From contig JAJDCR010000142.1 in NCBI GenBank assembly GCA_029260735.1, forward strand, positions 23,202 through 87,201: a DNA stretch of 64,000 nt, written 5' to 3'. The notes beneath the pieces were generated by a model. That model did not search any database, had not been told where the DNA came from, and was given only the letters and a program-made list of their open reading frames with translations. Origin of the DNA: Planctomycetota bacterium. Lineage in GTDB: Bacteria; Planctomycetota; Uabimicrobiia; Uabimicrobiales; Uabimicrobiaceae. The translations under genes were made by a program, and so were the position numbers. This document shows, one piece after another, positions 1 through 9,971 of this stretch (its first letter is position 1; every line of letters starts with the position of its first letter).

Positions 1-2
1 TT

Positions 3-3000
3 TCCTCTTTAGAGTTTTTGCTTGTAGGTGCTGAACCAATTCGTAAACAAAGTATGGATAAATTTTATGAGGTTTTCTCTTCCTATGGTTTCAAATATGA
101 AGCTTTTTATCCTGCCTATGGACTCGCAGAGGCAACGACTCTTGCCTGTGGTAATCTTTATTTTACTCATCCCAAAAGCAAACAACTAGATAGCCAACAA
201 CTAAAACAGGGAAAGGTAGCTTATTCTAAAGAAAATACAAAAAATTCTTATTCTTTAGTTAGCTGTGGCACATCGCCCCCTAATGGGGAAATAATCATTG
301 TTGCCCCTGATAGTTGCCACAAACGTCAAGCGAATGAAATTGGAGAGATTTGGATAAATGCTCCTTACGTAAGTGATGGTTATTGGCAAAAACCAGAATT
401 AACTGCAGAAATTTTTCAGGCAACAACACCAGATGAACCCAATAAAAAATATTTGAGAACAGGTGATTTGGGTTTTCTAGACAAAGATGACTGGCTTTTT
501 ATCGCAGGTAGAATTAAAGAGTTAATGATTATCAGAGGGCGCAATTATTACCCTCAAGATATTGAATATACCTGCGAACAAAACCAGCGTTTTTTTTCAG
601 AAATGAGGCGTGGTTGCTGTGCTGCTTTTACTATAGAAAAAGATAGTAGAGAACTACTTGTTATTTTTCAGGAAATTAATACCAAAAAAAAGCAAAACGC
701 AAGCTATAAAGAACTATTTGAAGCAATTGTCAAAAGTGTTGCCGATGAGCATGGAATATCAGTCCATGCTATTTTTTTATTGCAAAAGGGAGCTTTGCCA
801 AAAACGTCGAGTGGTAAAATTATACGCTATGCTTGTAAAGATATTTTTAAAAATAATTTTAAGAAAAGTTCCTCCAAAATTTTGCAAACATATTTTGCTA
901 AACGTATTTTTATTACGGAAAAAAAAATAGAGGAAAATTCTGAAGAGAGATCAAAGCTATATTCAGACAACAACGATATCTCTCTATGGTTACAGCAAAA
1001 GATGGCCGAATTGGCACATATCCCTATAGAACAAATAAATATAAATGCACCATTGTCTCAATATGGATTGGATTCCCAGGAAATAGTCTCTTTAACAGCA
1101 GAACTAGAAAAGTTCATTGGCAAACCAGTTTCCGCTACTGCAGTTTTTGGTTCTGAGTCTCTTGCTGACTTGGCTTTGCATTTCAGCTTAAATTCATCTC
1201 AAAACTCAGGCCAACAAGTCAATTTAACAAAGACTGCAGTTGAAAAAAATACTTCTTGTCCCGTTGCGATCATTGGGATGAGCGCTGTTTTCCCAATGGC
1301 GCAAGATATAGAGCAGTTTTGGCACAATTTGGCTATAGGTAAAGATTGCATTAGCGAAATTCCCAGAGAGCGTTGGGATTGGCGGGATATTTATGGGAGG
1401 GCAGATGAAGAGGGGGATAAGACAGATATCAAATGGGGAGGGTTTATTGATGATTTAAGTCACTTTGATCCTATTTTTTTTGGAATATCCCCTCGGGAAG
1501 CAAAGTTTATGGACCCTCAACAGAGATTGCTATTGATGCATACCTGGAAGGCTTTAGAAGATGCTGGTTATAGTGGACAAAGTTTATCAGGAAGCAATAC
1601 AGGAGTGTTTATCGGCATTGGCAATAATGGCTACGGAAGACTCATTTCTGAAGCGGGTATTGCGATGGAAGGCCATTCTGCCACTGGGGTGGTGCCTTCA
1701 GTGGGACCAAATCGCATAAGTTATTTTTTAAATATCAATGGCCCTAGCGAGGCTCTTGAAACGGCTTGTTCTAGTTCTTTAGTAGCTGTCCATCGCGCTG
1801 TAGCTACCATACAAAATGGTGAGTGTGAGATGGCAATTGTTGGGGGAGTACACGGTATAGTGATTCCTGAAGCTCATATTGCCTTTAATAAGGCGGGGAT
1901 GCTGTGCAAAGATGGTCGTTGTAAAAGCTTTTCTGATCAAGCAAATGGCTATGTTCGTAGTGAAGGGGCAGGGGTACTAGTATTAAAAGATCTTGCTCTG
2001 GCAAAAAAAGCGGAAGATCATATCTATGGTGTGATTCTTTCTAGCGCTGAAAATCATAGCGGGCGTGCTAACTCGCTAACAGCACCTAACCCTAAAGCCC
2101 AAGCGCAATTATTGCAAACGGCCTATACTAAAGCAAATATTGATCCATATAGTGTAAGTTATATAGAAGCCCACGGTACAGGAACTCCCCTAGGCGACCC
2201 TATTGAAATAGAAGGAATAAAAACAGCTTTCCAAAGATTGTCCCAGGCAAATACTGAAGTATCAGAACCAAGTTGTGGCTTGGGGTCTGTTAAAAGCAAT
2301 ATTGGCCATTTAGAAGTAGCTTCGGGAGTTGCTGGAATCATCAAAGTTTTATTGCAAATAAAGCATAAAACATTGGTCAAAAGTCTCCATTGCTCAAAAA
2401 TCAATCCACGTATTGAACTAGAAGGCACTCCTTTCTACATTGTACAGCAAAAACAAGAATGGAAAGCTTTACATAATATTCATGGCGAAGAGCTACCACG
2501 GCTGGCAGGTGTTAGCTCTTTTGGATTTGGGGGAACTAATGCCCATGTAGTGATAGAAGAATATATTGACAATAATCGACGGCAAGCGCCCATTATTAAC
2601 AACGAAAACCCTGCTATCGTGATATTGTCGGCAAAAAAAGAAAAGCAACTTTTAAAGCAAGCACAATTGCTGTTAAAAGCGATTGAAAATGCCCCCTTTG
2701 GTGATAAAGATTTGCCAAACATTGTCTATACTTTACAATTAGGGCGCCAGGCATTAGAGGAACGTCTTGCTATCATAGTGAGCTCTATAGCTGAGTTAAA
2801 AGAAGCACTACGCAATTTTGTTGCAGGAAAAAAGGCCAGCAAAAATCTATATCGTGGACATGCTAAGCGCCACCGCGAAATTCTCGATGTTTTTGTTTCT
2901 GATCAGGATACAGCAAAAGCATTGGAACTATGGATAGACAAAAAAAAATACACCAAAATAGCAAATCTATGGACCAAAGGGCTAAATTTTGACTGGGATA

Positions 3001-6000
3001 AGTTATATGGCGAAATGAAACCATACCGCATTAGTTTACCCACCTACCCTTTTGCTAAAGAACGCTTTTGGCCAGATTCTCAACATAAAAATGATTTTGC
3101 ACTTACTAAAAAAAATACACTGCATCCATTGCTACACGAAAACAATTCTACTTTACAACAACAACGCTTCTCTTCGCTTTTTACTGGGGCAGAGTTTTTT
3201 CTATATGACCATATTGTCATGGGAAAAAAAATTATGCCCGCTGTTACCTATCTTGAGATGGCTAGAATCGCAGGAAAACTGGCAGCAGGGAGGGAGATAA
3301 CTACCTTTAAAAACGTGGTGTGGGGGCAACCTATAGATGCAACAAATGAAATGCAAACTGTAGAAATTTCTTTGTCCCCCACTTCAAAAGATGTGTCATA
3401 CAAGGTCTATGATGGCAAAAATATTGCGACAATTTATAGCCAGGGAAAGTTGCAGCTACAAAATAGGCAAGATGATCCGCCACGACCATTAGATTTAGAA
3501 ATTATTAGAAAACGTTGTTCCAATAAAATGGATCAACAAGAAATTTATCGGTGTTTTGCCCAACTAGGTATCATTTATGGTATCAAATTTCAGAGCCTAG
3601 TCGAGCTTGAAAGTAATGAACAAGAGGTTTGCGGAAAATGGTTTTTACCGCAGACTATGTTTGCCAGCAAAGAAAATTTTGTCTTACATCCTTCTGTTAT
3701 GGATGGTGCTTTACAGGCAATCATTGGGCTTATTCAAAATACATCTCAAAACAAAATGTATCTGCCTTTTTCTCTAAAGCGCATGGATATTTGGAATAGT
3801 ACGCCTACATCAGGATATGTACATGTACTTTTTTGCGACATGCCAAAAAATGAAGAGCTTGTCAAATTTAACATTACTATAACAGATGATAAAGGGAATA
3901 TTTGTGTTGCTTTGCAAGAGTTGGTGATGCGTGCTATTCCTTCCACATGGTTAAAAAATGCAGCTACATTTCAAGAACAAGAAGTGCAAAGTAAAAAAAA
4001 CAAAGAGATTAGCGAAGAAAAAACATTTCAAAATAGCACTTCCCAAAGTCAAAAAATACATTCTGCCCAAGTAGAAGAAGATCTGATAGAAATGGCTGTT
4101 GGCATGCTTCATCTAAATCGGGAAGATTTTGACGTAGAAAGCCATTTTGAAGAGTTTGGCCTGGACTCTATTTTAATGATGAGAATGTTAAATGAGTTAG
4201 AGAATAAATACAATTGTAGCATTAGTCCAACAGCTCTTATAGACTGCCCCGATATCCGCTCTTTAGCACAATATTTAATTGAAGAAGAAATTGCAGTAGA
4301 AAAGACTGTGGATACTTTGCAAGAAGAAAATGGTTTGTTCCAAGAAGAAAATGGTTCATTGCAAAAAATTAAGCAAGAAACAGACTCTATTACAAAACTG
4401 CATTTATCACAGGCTATTACGGGTTCAAGGTTTCTAGTGCCCGAGAACACAAAATCCAAAACTGGAAAAATAGCCATCATTGGCCAGGCCTGCCGTTTGC
4501 CACAATCGCCTAATATGAAAGCTTTTTGGACCAATTTAGCTGCCTGTAATAATTTAATTACAGAAATACCTGAAGAGCGCTGGGATAAAAGTTTATACTA
4601 CGGTTCAGAACACAATAATATCTATGCTTCTTATAGTAAGCACGGAGGATTTCTGGATCATATTAGCTATTTTGATGCTCAGTTTTTTGGGATTAGCGAT
4701 CGAGAAGCGGTGGCAATGGACCCACAACAGCGAATCATACTAGAGCTTACCCAAGAGCTATTGGATAGCGCCGGATATCATGAAAAAGAGGTAAAGGGTA
4801 GTCTTTGCAGCGTTATTATTGGAGCCAAAGACAACTTTTATTCGCGCATTCAGCCTCATTTGATCGCTCCAGAAAATTTTCAACACTCCTTAGTGAATTC
4901 AATAAGCAATATGATTGCAGCGCGTATTTCCGATCACTATGACCTGCATGGTATCTCCAAAACTATAGACACAGCTTGTTCTTCTTCTCTTGTTGCTGTG
5001 CATGAAGGATGTGAGAGTATTTTGCAACAAAAAAGTGAATTGGTAATTGCTGGGGGTGTTTTTTTGATGATAGACCCCTCTTCGCATATAGGATTTGCTA
5101 AAGCACAAGTTTTATCTCCTGATGGCAAAAGCTATGTCTTTGATGAACGTGCTAATGGTTTTGTTTTGGGAGAAGGTGCTGGTCTAGTGCTACTAAAAGA
5201 CTATGACAAAGCAATTGCCGATGGTGATAAAGTTTTTGGGATTATTCTTGGTTCAGCCGTAAATAACGATGGGAAAACTGCCGGGGTTACCGTGCCAAAT
5301 TTAAAAGGACAAAAAAAAGTGATAGAAAGGGCTTTGCAAATAAGCAAGGTACATCCAGAAGAGATTGGTTACTATGAAGCTCACGGCACTGGGACATTAT
5401 TGGGAGATCCCATTGAGATCAAAGCGGCAACAGAAGTGTATCGACAACACACGCAAAAAACGGGGTTTTGTGCTGTAGGTTCGGTAAAGTCAAACCTGGG
5501 ACATACAATGACAGTAGCGGGAGTTGCTAGCTTGCTTAAAGTGCTTTTAAGCTTGCAGCACAAAGCTATACCAGCAACATTGCATTGCCAGAAACCACAC
5601 CCCAGATTTAGATTTGAACAGTCTCCTTTTTATCCAAATCAAAAATTACAACCATGGCCATCACATTGGGATGTTAGGCGAGCTGCTTTATCTTCCTTTG
5701 GTTTTGGTGGCACTAACTGCCATATGATTTTAGAGGCAGGATTGCAAGAATCACAGCGCACTGCAAGAACTACTAGCTTTAATAAAAAACATTACTGGTT
5801 AGGCCAACCTGTCGTTGCTAAAGAAATTACAAGATCTGTAGATATAGTCAAAGATGTCCAAAGTTATCTTCAAGATAAAATGTCTTCTGTCTTAGGAATA
5901 GAAAAGAAAGATGTTCCTTTAGATGATAATTTTATGGAAATGGGACTCGAATCCTTTCACATGCTTAGTATGGTTGAAGAGGTAGAGCAAGAGTTGGAGA

Positions 6001-9000
6001 TAGAACTATACCCCACTTTGTTGTTCGAATATCAAAACATTGAAGCTTTAAGTGGAAACTTGGGCAAAGAACACGAGGAAGCTTTTTTACGATACTTGGC
6101 TAAAAGTGGTAAAACCCAAATAAAGTCAGAGACAGCTGTTGCAAAGATAACTTCTCCCTTGTTTGTAAACACAGATAACGCTCGAAATAAGTGCAAGGAT
6201 ATTGCAATTATAGGTATGCATGGCTATCTTCCACAATCAAAAGATTTAAGTGAATTTTGGCAACATTTAACAGCTGGGCGTGATTTGGTTACGGAAGTTC
6301 CCAAATCCCATTGGGATTATAGAGAGTGGTTTGATGAAGATAAAAAAACAGCAAATAAAACCTATTGCAAATGGGGAGGGTTTTTGGATGATATAGATAA
6401 GTTTGATCCTGAGTTTTTTTCTATTGCACCACGCCAGGCAAAGTGGATTGATCCACAACTGCGTTTGTTATTGCAATCTGCTTATAAAACATTTGAAGAT
6501 GCCGCGATAATAAACAAAGTACGTGGCTCTAAAACAAGTGTTTACATTGGAAGCTGTTTCCATGAATATTGGGATGAAATTGTAAGGGCGCAGATCCCAA
6601 TTGTAGACTACCAGCACACTAGCAGTACGATGTCATCTCTTTCTAGCAGCATTTCTTATTTTTTTGATTTACAAGGAGAGTCTATTCCGGTTGACAATGC
6701 TTGTGCCTCTTCTCTGACTGCTTTGCATTTGGGGATACAATCTCTTTTGCGCGGAGCAAGTGATATAGCACTTATCGGAGGAGTTAATGTTTTGCTAAGT
6801 CCTCTGCACTATGTGTCTTTTTCGCGACTGAAGACTTTATCTCCCACTGGTAGATGTCGTGTTTTTGATAAAAGTGCCGATGGCTATGTTCCCGGGGAGG
6901 GCATTGTTTCCATTGTTATCAAAAAACTGGATCAAGCACTAAAAGATGGCGATAATATACATGCCGTAATCAAGGGGAGTGCGATCAACCATGGGGGGCG
7001 GTCTAATAATTACGCCATACCAAGACCAGAGTTACAAACCAAGTTGTTATTGGCTGCTTGGGAAAATGCGCAAATCAATCCAGAAGATTTTAGCTACATA
7101 GAAACCCCAGGTACAGGAACGCATCTGGGAGATTCCGTAGAGATTAGCGCTTTAAGGAAGGCTTTTAGAAAATATACAGATAAAAAAAGTTTTTGTACTA
7201 TAGGTTCTGTTAAATCTCATATAGGACATTTAGAGGCGGCATCTGGTCTTGCCAGTGTAGCTAAAGTAGTATTAATGATGAAGCACGGTAAGATCCCCCA
7301 AATGCCATTGTTTGAGTGTCGAAATCCTTTGCTCCAGTTGGAAAATTCGCCTTTTGTGATTAATCAGCAACTGCTAGATTGGAAAAATGGCAGTAAGCCT
7401 TTGTTAGCAGGGGTTAGTTCTTTTGGTATGACCGGAAATAATGCTCATGTAGTTCTGGAAGCACATGCTGAGCAAAGGAAAAAAATATTTATAAAAGAGC
7501 CCTTTCTTATTGTGCTCTCGGCAATGAGCAAACAGCAACTTTGCGAGCAGGCAGAGCAATTGATAGATGTTATCAACAATAAATCTTTTGGCAATAATGA
7601 TTTAGCAAATATTACATATACATTGCAAGTCGGGCGAGAAGCAATGGATGAACGTCTGGCATTCTTAGTTGATAACATTGGTGCTTTACAAGACAAGCTC
7701 AAAAAATTTGTTATGGTGCAAGATAACATTGATATGTATTATGGACAAATAAAAGAGCATAGAGATACACTAGAAGTATATACGGCAAACAGAAACATAG
7801 AAGAAACAATTGCAGAATGGATAAAGCAAAAAGAGTATGCAAAGCTCTTAAGTTTCTGGAGCAAAGGCTTGAGTGTTGATTGGAACAAGCTATATGGTGA
7901 AAGCAAACCTTGGCGCATTAGTTTACCAACATATTGTTTTGCTAAAAAGCGTTACTGGGCTTTACAACAGGGAAATGAAGCTGAAGAGACAAGAAAATCA
8001 GGTGACTCATTTCCTTTGCCATTAACTTTGCCATTAACTTCGAAATTTACACTGGCACCAGAAAGAGTAGGCTACTATCATGATGTATGGGAAAAAAAGC
8101 AAATAATCGCAAATGACATACCGCAAGTAAAAGCAGTTTTGCTTTTTAGTGAAAATGATACAGAGACCAAAGCTTTTAAAGACCAATGGCCACAACAAAC
8201 TATAGCACCAAGAGTAATTGAGATTCAGCGTGGCGAAAAATATTTACTTGCCAACGACCGCTGTCTGTTGAGAGCCGAAAATGAGGACGATTATAAGAGA
8301 TTATTAAGCGATTTGAATGAACAAGAAATCTTGATAGAAAATGTTATATATCTTTGCAATTGGAGCAAAAATTTCACCTGGGAAGAAAAATCATCTGAGG
8401 ATTTAAATAAAAATTTATTAGAACTAATGACTTTTACTAAAGTGCTGTTACCAAAAAGAAAAAGCAAGATAAACATTGTTTATCTGTATTGGGATAAGTT
8501 AGAAAATAAACCACTAGCTGAGATGTTATCTGGCTTTGCTAAAAGTATCTATTTGGAAACATTGCAGTTTAAGTTTAAGGTAATAGGTGTTGAGAAAATA
8601 TATGCCATGGAAAAATTGATATCCTGTTTGCCACAAGAATTGCAAGGAGAATCAAGTGTTATAGAAGTTGTTTATCGTGGAAAGCAAAGATGGGAAAAAA
8701 GTATAGAAGAATTTATCATTGACCAAAATAGTGAAAAAATTGCCGTAAAAGAAAAAGGGGGGTTTTTAATTAGTGGTGGCATGGGCGGTTTAGGATTAAT
8801 TTTTGCCAGGCATCTAGCGCAAAAATACTGCGGGCGTCTTGTTCTTGTAGGAAGATCTGCTCTTACTTCGTCTATCAAACAAGAGCTCCAAGAAATAGAA
8901 AAACTTGGGGGGCAAGTAATGTATCAGCAAGCTGATCTTCAAAATATATCGCAATTGCAAGAGGTAGTTGCTATAGCCAATAAACACTTTGGACCCCTTA

Positions 9001-9902
9001 ATGGCGTAATTCACAGCGCAGGGGTTGTTGAAAATGCCTTTCTTTTTAAGAAAAACCAAGATTCTTTTAACAAAACTCTAGCTTCTAAAACAGTCGGACT
9101 TGTCAATTTAGACCTGGCAACCAAAGAGCAGCCTCTAGATTTTTTTGTTTTATTTTCTTCTATTGTTTCTAAGTTGGGGAACATAGGGCAAAGTGATTAT
9201 GCGGCTGCCAATGGCTTTATGAATGGATATTCGAAAGTGCGCAATCAGCTGTCTTTAGAAGGAAAAAGATCTGGGAAAACATGGGCAATTAGCTGGCCAC
9301 TATGGCAAGATGGGGGAATGAAAGCTCCTGAAGAAACTATAAAATGGTTAAACAATGTAGGTGTTGCGCCATTTACCAGGGAAGCAGGTATTGATGTGTT
9401 TGACAAGAGCTTGCATTTTACAGAAGATCATTTTATGGTGATTGCGGGAGACCAGCAGAAAATTCAGAAGAAATTTTCTTTAGGAAAAATACAAAAAGCA
9501 CATCTTCAAAGCAGACAAAATCAAAGCAGCCAAGAAAAATCTCTTTTACCATCAAGTAATTCTTATAATGGAAATCTTTATGAACTTGAATTAGATCATG
9601 ATTTTTCCTGTCGGGGCATCCATGAAATCAATGACCAAAAAGTGTTCTCAGCGATTGCACTTGCCCAGTTGGTTATAATGGCAGTAGAAGATTTGGCTCT
9701 TAACACAGGAAATATTTCCGATATGACTTTAAGTAAACCACTTGTGCTAGAAAACAATCAGAAAAAACTAGTACAAATATCTTTACAAAAAGAGGGGTCT
9801 CAAAAAGCTTTCTGTAAAATAAGTTTATCTTCCCGCGAAGATCTCTTAAGCCAATGGGAAAACAATGCTATTATGACAGTGCAAATAGGAGACAATCTTT
9901 AG
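3..9902 (+). CDS. trans-AT polyketide synthase, FAAL-loaded, 5'-partial, ending in half a dehydratase domain
   Basis: The reading frame is open to the left edge, so the N-terminus is missing. Counting from the TTG at position 18, the order is: C-terminal part of a fatty-acyl-AMP ligase (to about residue 310; YGLAEAT, RTGDLGF and GRNYYP motifs and a FAAL-type insertion); ACP (Ser353); KS1 (Cys584, His719, His764); adaptor linker; DH (HxxxGxxxxP at His1065, Asp1229); ACP (Ser1384); KS2 (Cys1654, His1789, His1829); ACP (Ser1979); KS3 (Cys2229, but Pro2364 where HGTGT should supply His; His2404); adaptor; KR (YxxxN, Tyr3061/Asn3065); and the first hotdog of a DH (His3202). No AT domain is present, and the post-KS linkers are of trans-AT type, so malonyl transfer must come from elsewhere. 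A fatty acid would be activated as an acyl-adenylate and extended. There is no thioesterase. It heads an operon with export and glycosylation genes. Confidence 0.93.
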   Translation, partial: SSLEFLLVGAEPIRKQSMDKFYEVFSSYGFKYEAFYPAYGLAEATTLACGNLYFTHPKSKQLDSQQLKQGKVAYSKENTKNSYSLVSCGTSPPNGEIIIVAPDSCHKRQANEIGEIWINAPYVSDGYWQKPELTAEIFQATTPDEPNKKYLRTGDLGFLDKDDWLFIAGRIKELMIIRGRNYYPQDIEYTCEQNQRFFSEMRRGCCAAFTIEKDSRELLVIFQEINTKKKQNASYKELFEAIVKSVADEHGISVHAIFLLQKGALPKTSSGKIIRYACKDIFKNNFKKSSSKILQTYFAKRIFITEKKIEENSEERSKLYSDNNDISLWLQQKMAELAHIPIEQININAPLSQYGLDSQEIVSLTAELEKFIGKPVSATAVFGSESLADLALHFSLNSSQNSGQQVNLTKTAVEKNTSCPVAIIGMSAVFPMAQDIEQFWHNLAIGKDCISEIPRERWDWRDIYGRADEEGDKTDIKWGGFIDDLSHFDPIFFGISPREAKFMDPQQRLLLMHTWKALEDAGYSGQSLSGSNTGVFIGIGNNGYGRLISEAGIAMEGHSATGVVPSVGPNRISYFLNINGPSEALETACSSSLVAVHRAVATIQNGECEMAIVGGVHGIVIPEAHIAFNKAGMLCKDGRCKSFSDQANGYVRSEGAGVLVLKDLALAKKAEDHIYGVILSSAENHSGRANSLTAPNPKAQAQLLQTAYTKANIDPYSVSYIEAHGTGTPLGDPIEIEGIKTAFQRLSQANTEVSEPSCGLGSVKSNIGHLEVASGVAGIIKVLLQIKHKTLVKSLHCSKINPRIELEGTPFYIVQQKQEWKALHNIHGEELPRLAGVSSFGFGGTNAHVVIEEYIDNNRRQAPIINNENPAIVILSAKKEKQLLKQAQLLLKAIENAPFGDKDLPNIVYTLQLGRQALEERLAIIVSSIAELKEALRNFVAGKKASKNLYRGHAKRHREILDVFVSDQDTAKALELWIDKKKYTKIANLWTKGLNFDWDKLYGEMKPYRISLPTYPFAKERFWPDSQHKNDFALTKKNTLHPLLHENNSTLQQQRFSSLFTGAEFFLYDHIVMGKKIMPAVTYLEMARIAGKLAAGREITTFKNVVWGQPIDATNEMQTVEISLSPTSKDVSYKVYDGKNIATIYSQGKLQLQNRQDDPPRPLDLEIIRKRCSNKMDQQEIYRCFAQLGIIYGIKFQSLVELESNEQEVCGKWFLPQTMFASKENFVLHPSVMDGALQAIIGLIQNTSQNKMYLPFSLKRMDIWNSTPTSGYVHVLFCDMPKNEELVKFNITITDDKGNICVALQELVMRAIPSTWLKNAATFQEQEVQSKKNKEISEEKTFQNSTSQSQKIHSAQVEEDLIEMAVGMLHLNREDFDVESHFEEFGLDSILMMRMLNELENKYNCSISPTALIDCPDIRSLAQYLIEEEIAVEKTVDTLQEENGLFQEENGSLQKIKQETDSITKLHLSQAITGSRFLVPENTKSKTGKIAIIGQACRLPQSPNMKAFWTNLAACNNLITEIPEERWDKSLYYGSEHNNIYASYSKHGGFLDHISYFDAQFFGISDREAVAMDPQQRIILELTQELLDSAGYHEKEVKGSLCSVIIGAKDNFYSRIQPHLIAPENFQHSLVNSISNMIAARISDHYDLHGISKTIDTACSSSLVAVHEGCESILQQKSELVIAGGVFLMIDPSSHIGFAKAQVLSPDGKSYVFDERANGFVLGEGAGLVLLKDYDKAIADGDKVFGIILGSAVNNDGKTAGVTVPNLKGQKKVIERALQISKVHPEEIGYYEAHGTGTLLGDPIEIKAATEVYRQHTQKTGFCAVGSVKSNLGHTMTVAGVASLLKVLLSLQHKAIPATLHCQKPHPRFRFEQSPFYPNQKLQPWPSHWDVRRAALSSFGFGGTNCHMILEAGLQESQRTARTTSFNKKHYWLGQPVVAKEITRSVDIVKDVQSYLQDKMSSVLGIEKKDVPLDDNFMEMGLESFHMLSMVEEVEQELEIELYPTLLFEYQNIEALSGNLGKEHEEAFLRYLAKSGKTQIKSETAVAKITSPLFVNTDNARNKCKDIAIIGMHGYLPQSKDLSEFWQHLTAGRDLVTEVPKSHWDYREWFDEDKKTANKTYCKWGGFLDDIDKFDPEFFSIAPRQAKWIDPQLRLLLQSAYKTFEDAAIINKVRGSKTSVYIGSCFHEYWDEIVRAQIPIVDYQHTSSTMSSLSSSISYFFDLQGESIPVDNACASSLTALHLGIQSLLRGASDIALIGGVNVLLSPLHYVSFSRLKTLSPTGRCRVFDKSADGYVPGEGIVSIVIKKLDQALKDGDNIHAVIKGSAINHGGRSNNYAIPRPELQTKLLLAAWENAQINPEDFSYIETPGTGTHLGDSVEISALRKAFRKYTDKKSFCTIGSVKSHIGHLEAASGLASVAKVVLMMKHGKIPQMPLFECRNPLLQLENSPFVINQQLLDWKNGSKPLLAGVSSFGMTGNNAHVVLEAHAEQRKKIFIKEPFLIVLSAMSKQQLCEQAEQLIDVINNKSFGNNDLANITYTLQVGREAMDERLAFLVDNIGALQDKLKKFVMVQDNIDMYYGQIKEHRDTLEVYTANRNIEETIAEWIKQKEYAKLLSFWSKGLSVDWNKLYGESKPWRISLPTYCFAKKRYWALQQGNEAEETRKSGDSFPLPLTLPLTSKFTLAPERVGYYHDVWEKKQIIANDIPQVKAVLLFSENDTETKAFKDQWPQQTIAPRVIEIQRGEKYLLANDRCLLRAENEDDYKRLLSDLNEQEILIENVIYLCNWSKNFTWEEKSSEDLNKNLLELMTFTKVLLPKRKSKINIVYLYWDKLENKPLAEMLSGFAKSIYLETLQFKFKVIGVEKIYAMEKLISCLPQELQGESSVIEVVYRGKQRWEKSIEEFIIDQNSEKIAVKEKGGFLISGGMGGLGLIFARHLAQKYCGRLVLVGRSALTSSIKQELQEIEKLGGQVMYQQADLQNISQLQEVVAIANKHFGPLNGVIHSAGVVENAFLFKKNQDSFNKTLASKTVGLVNLDLATKEQPLDFFVLFSSIVSKLGNIGQSDYAAANGFMNGYSKVRNQLSLEGKRSGKTWAISWPLWQDGGMKAPEETIKWLNNVGVAPFTREAGIDVFDKSLHFTEDHFMVIAGDQQKIQKKFSLGKIQKAHLQSRQNQSSQEKSLLPSSNSYNGNLYELELDHDFSCRGIHEINDQKVFSAIALAQLVIMAVEDLALNTGNISDMTLSKPLVLENNQKKLVQISLQKEGSQKAFCKISLSSREDLLSQWENNAIMTVQIGDNL

Positions 9903-9971
9903 CTCTGACTTTCTTCAAAGTTTTTAAACTATTTTTAAACACTAATGTTAAATCTGAGAAAACGGTGATAT

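Noticed and set aside
18..20. TTG as the true start of the synthase
   Set aside because: Codons upstream of it continue the FAAL sequence (SSLEFL) to the window edge, so the gene is cut by the window and not begun here.
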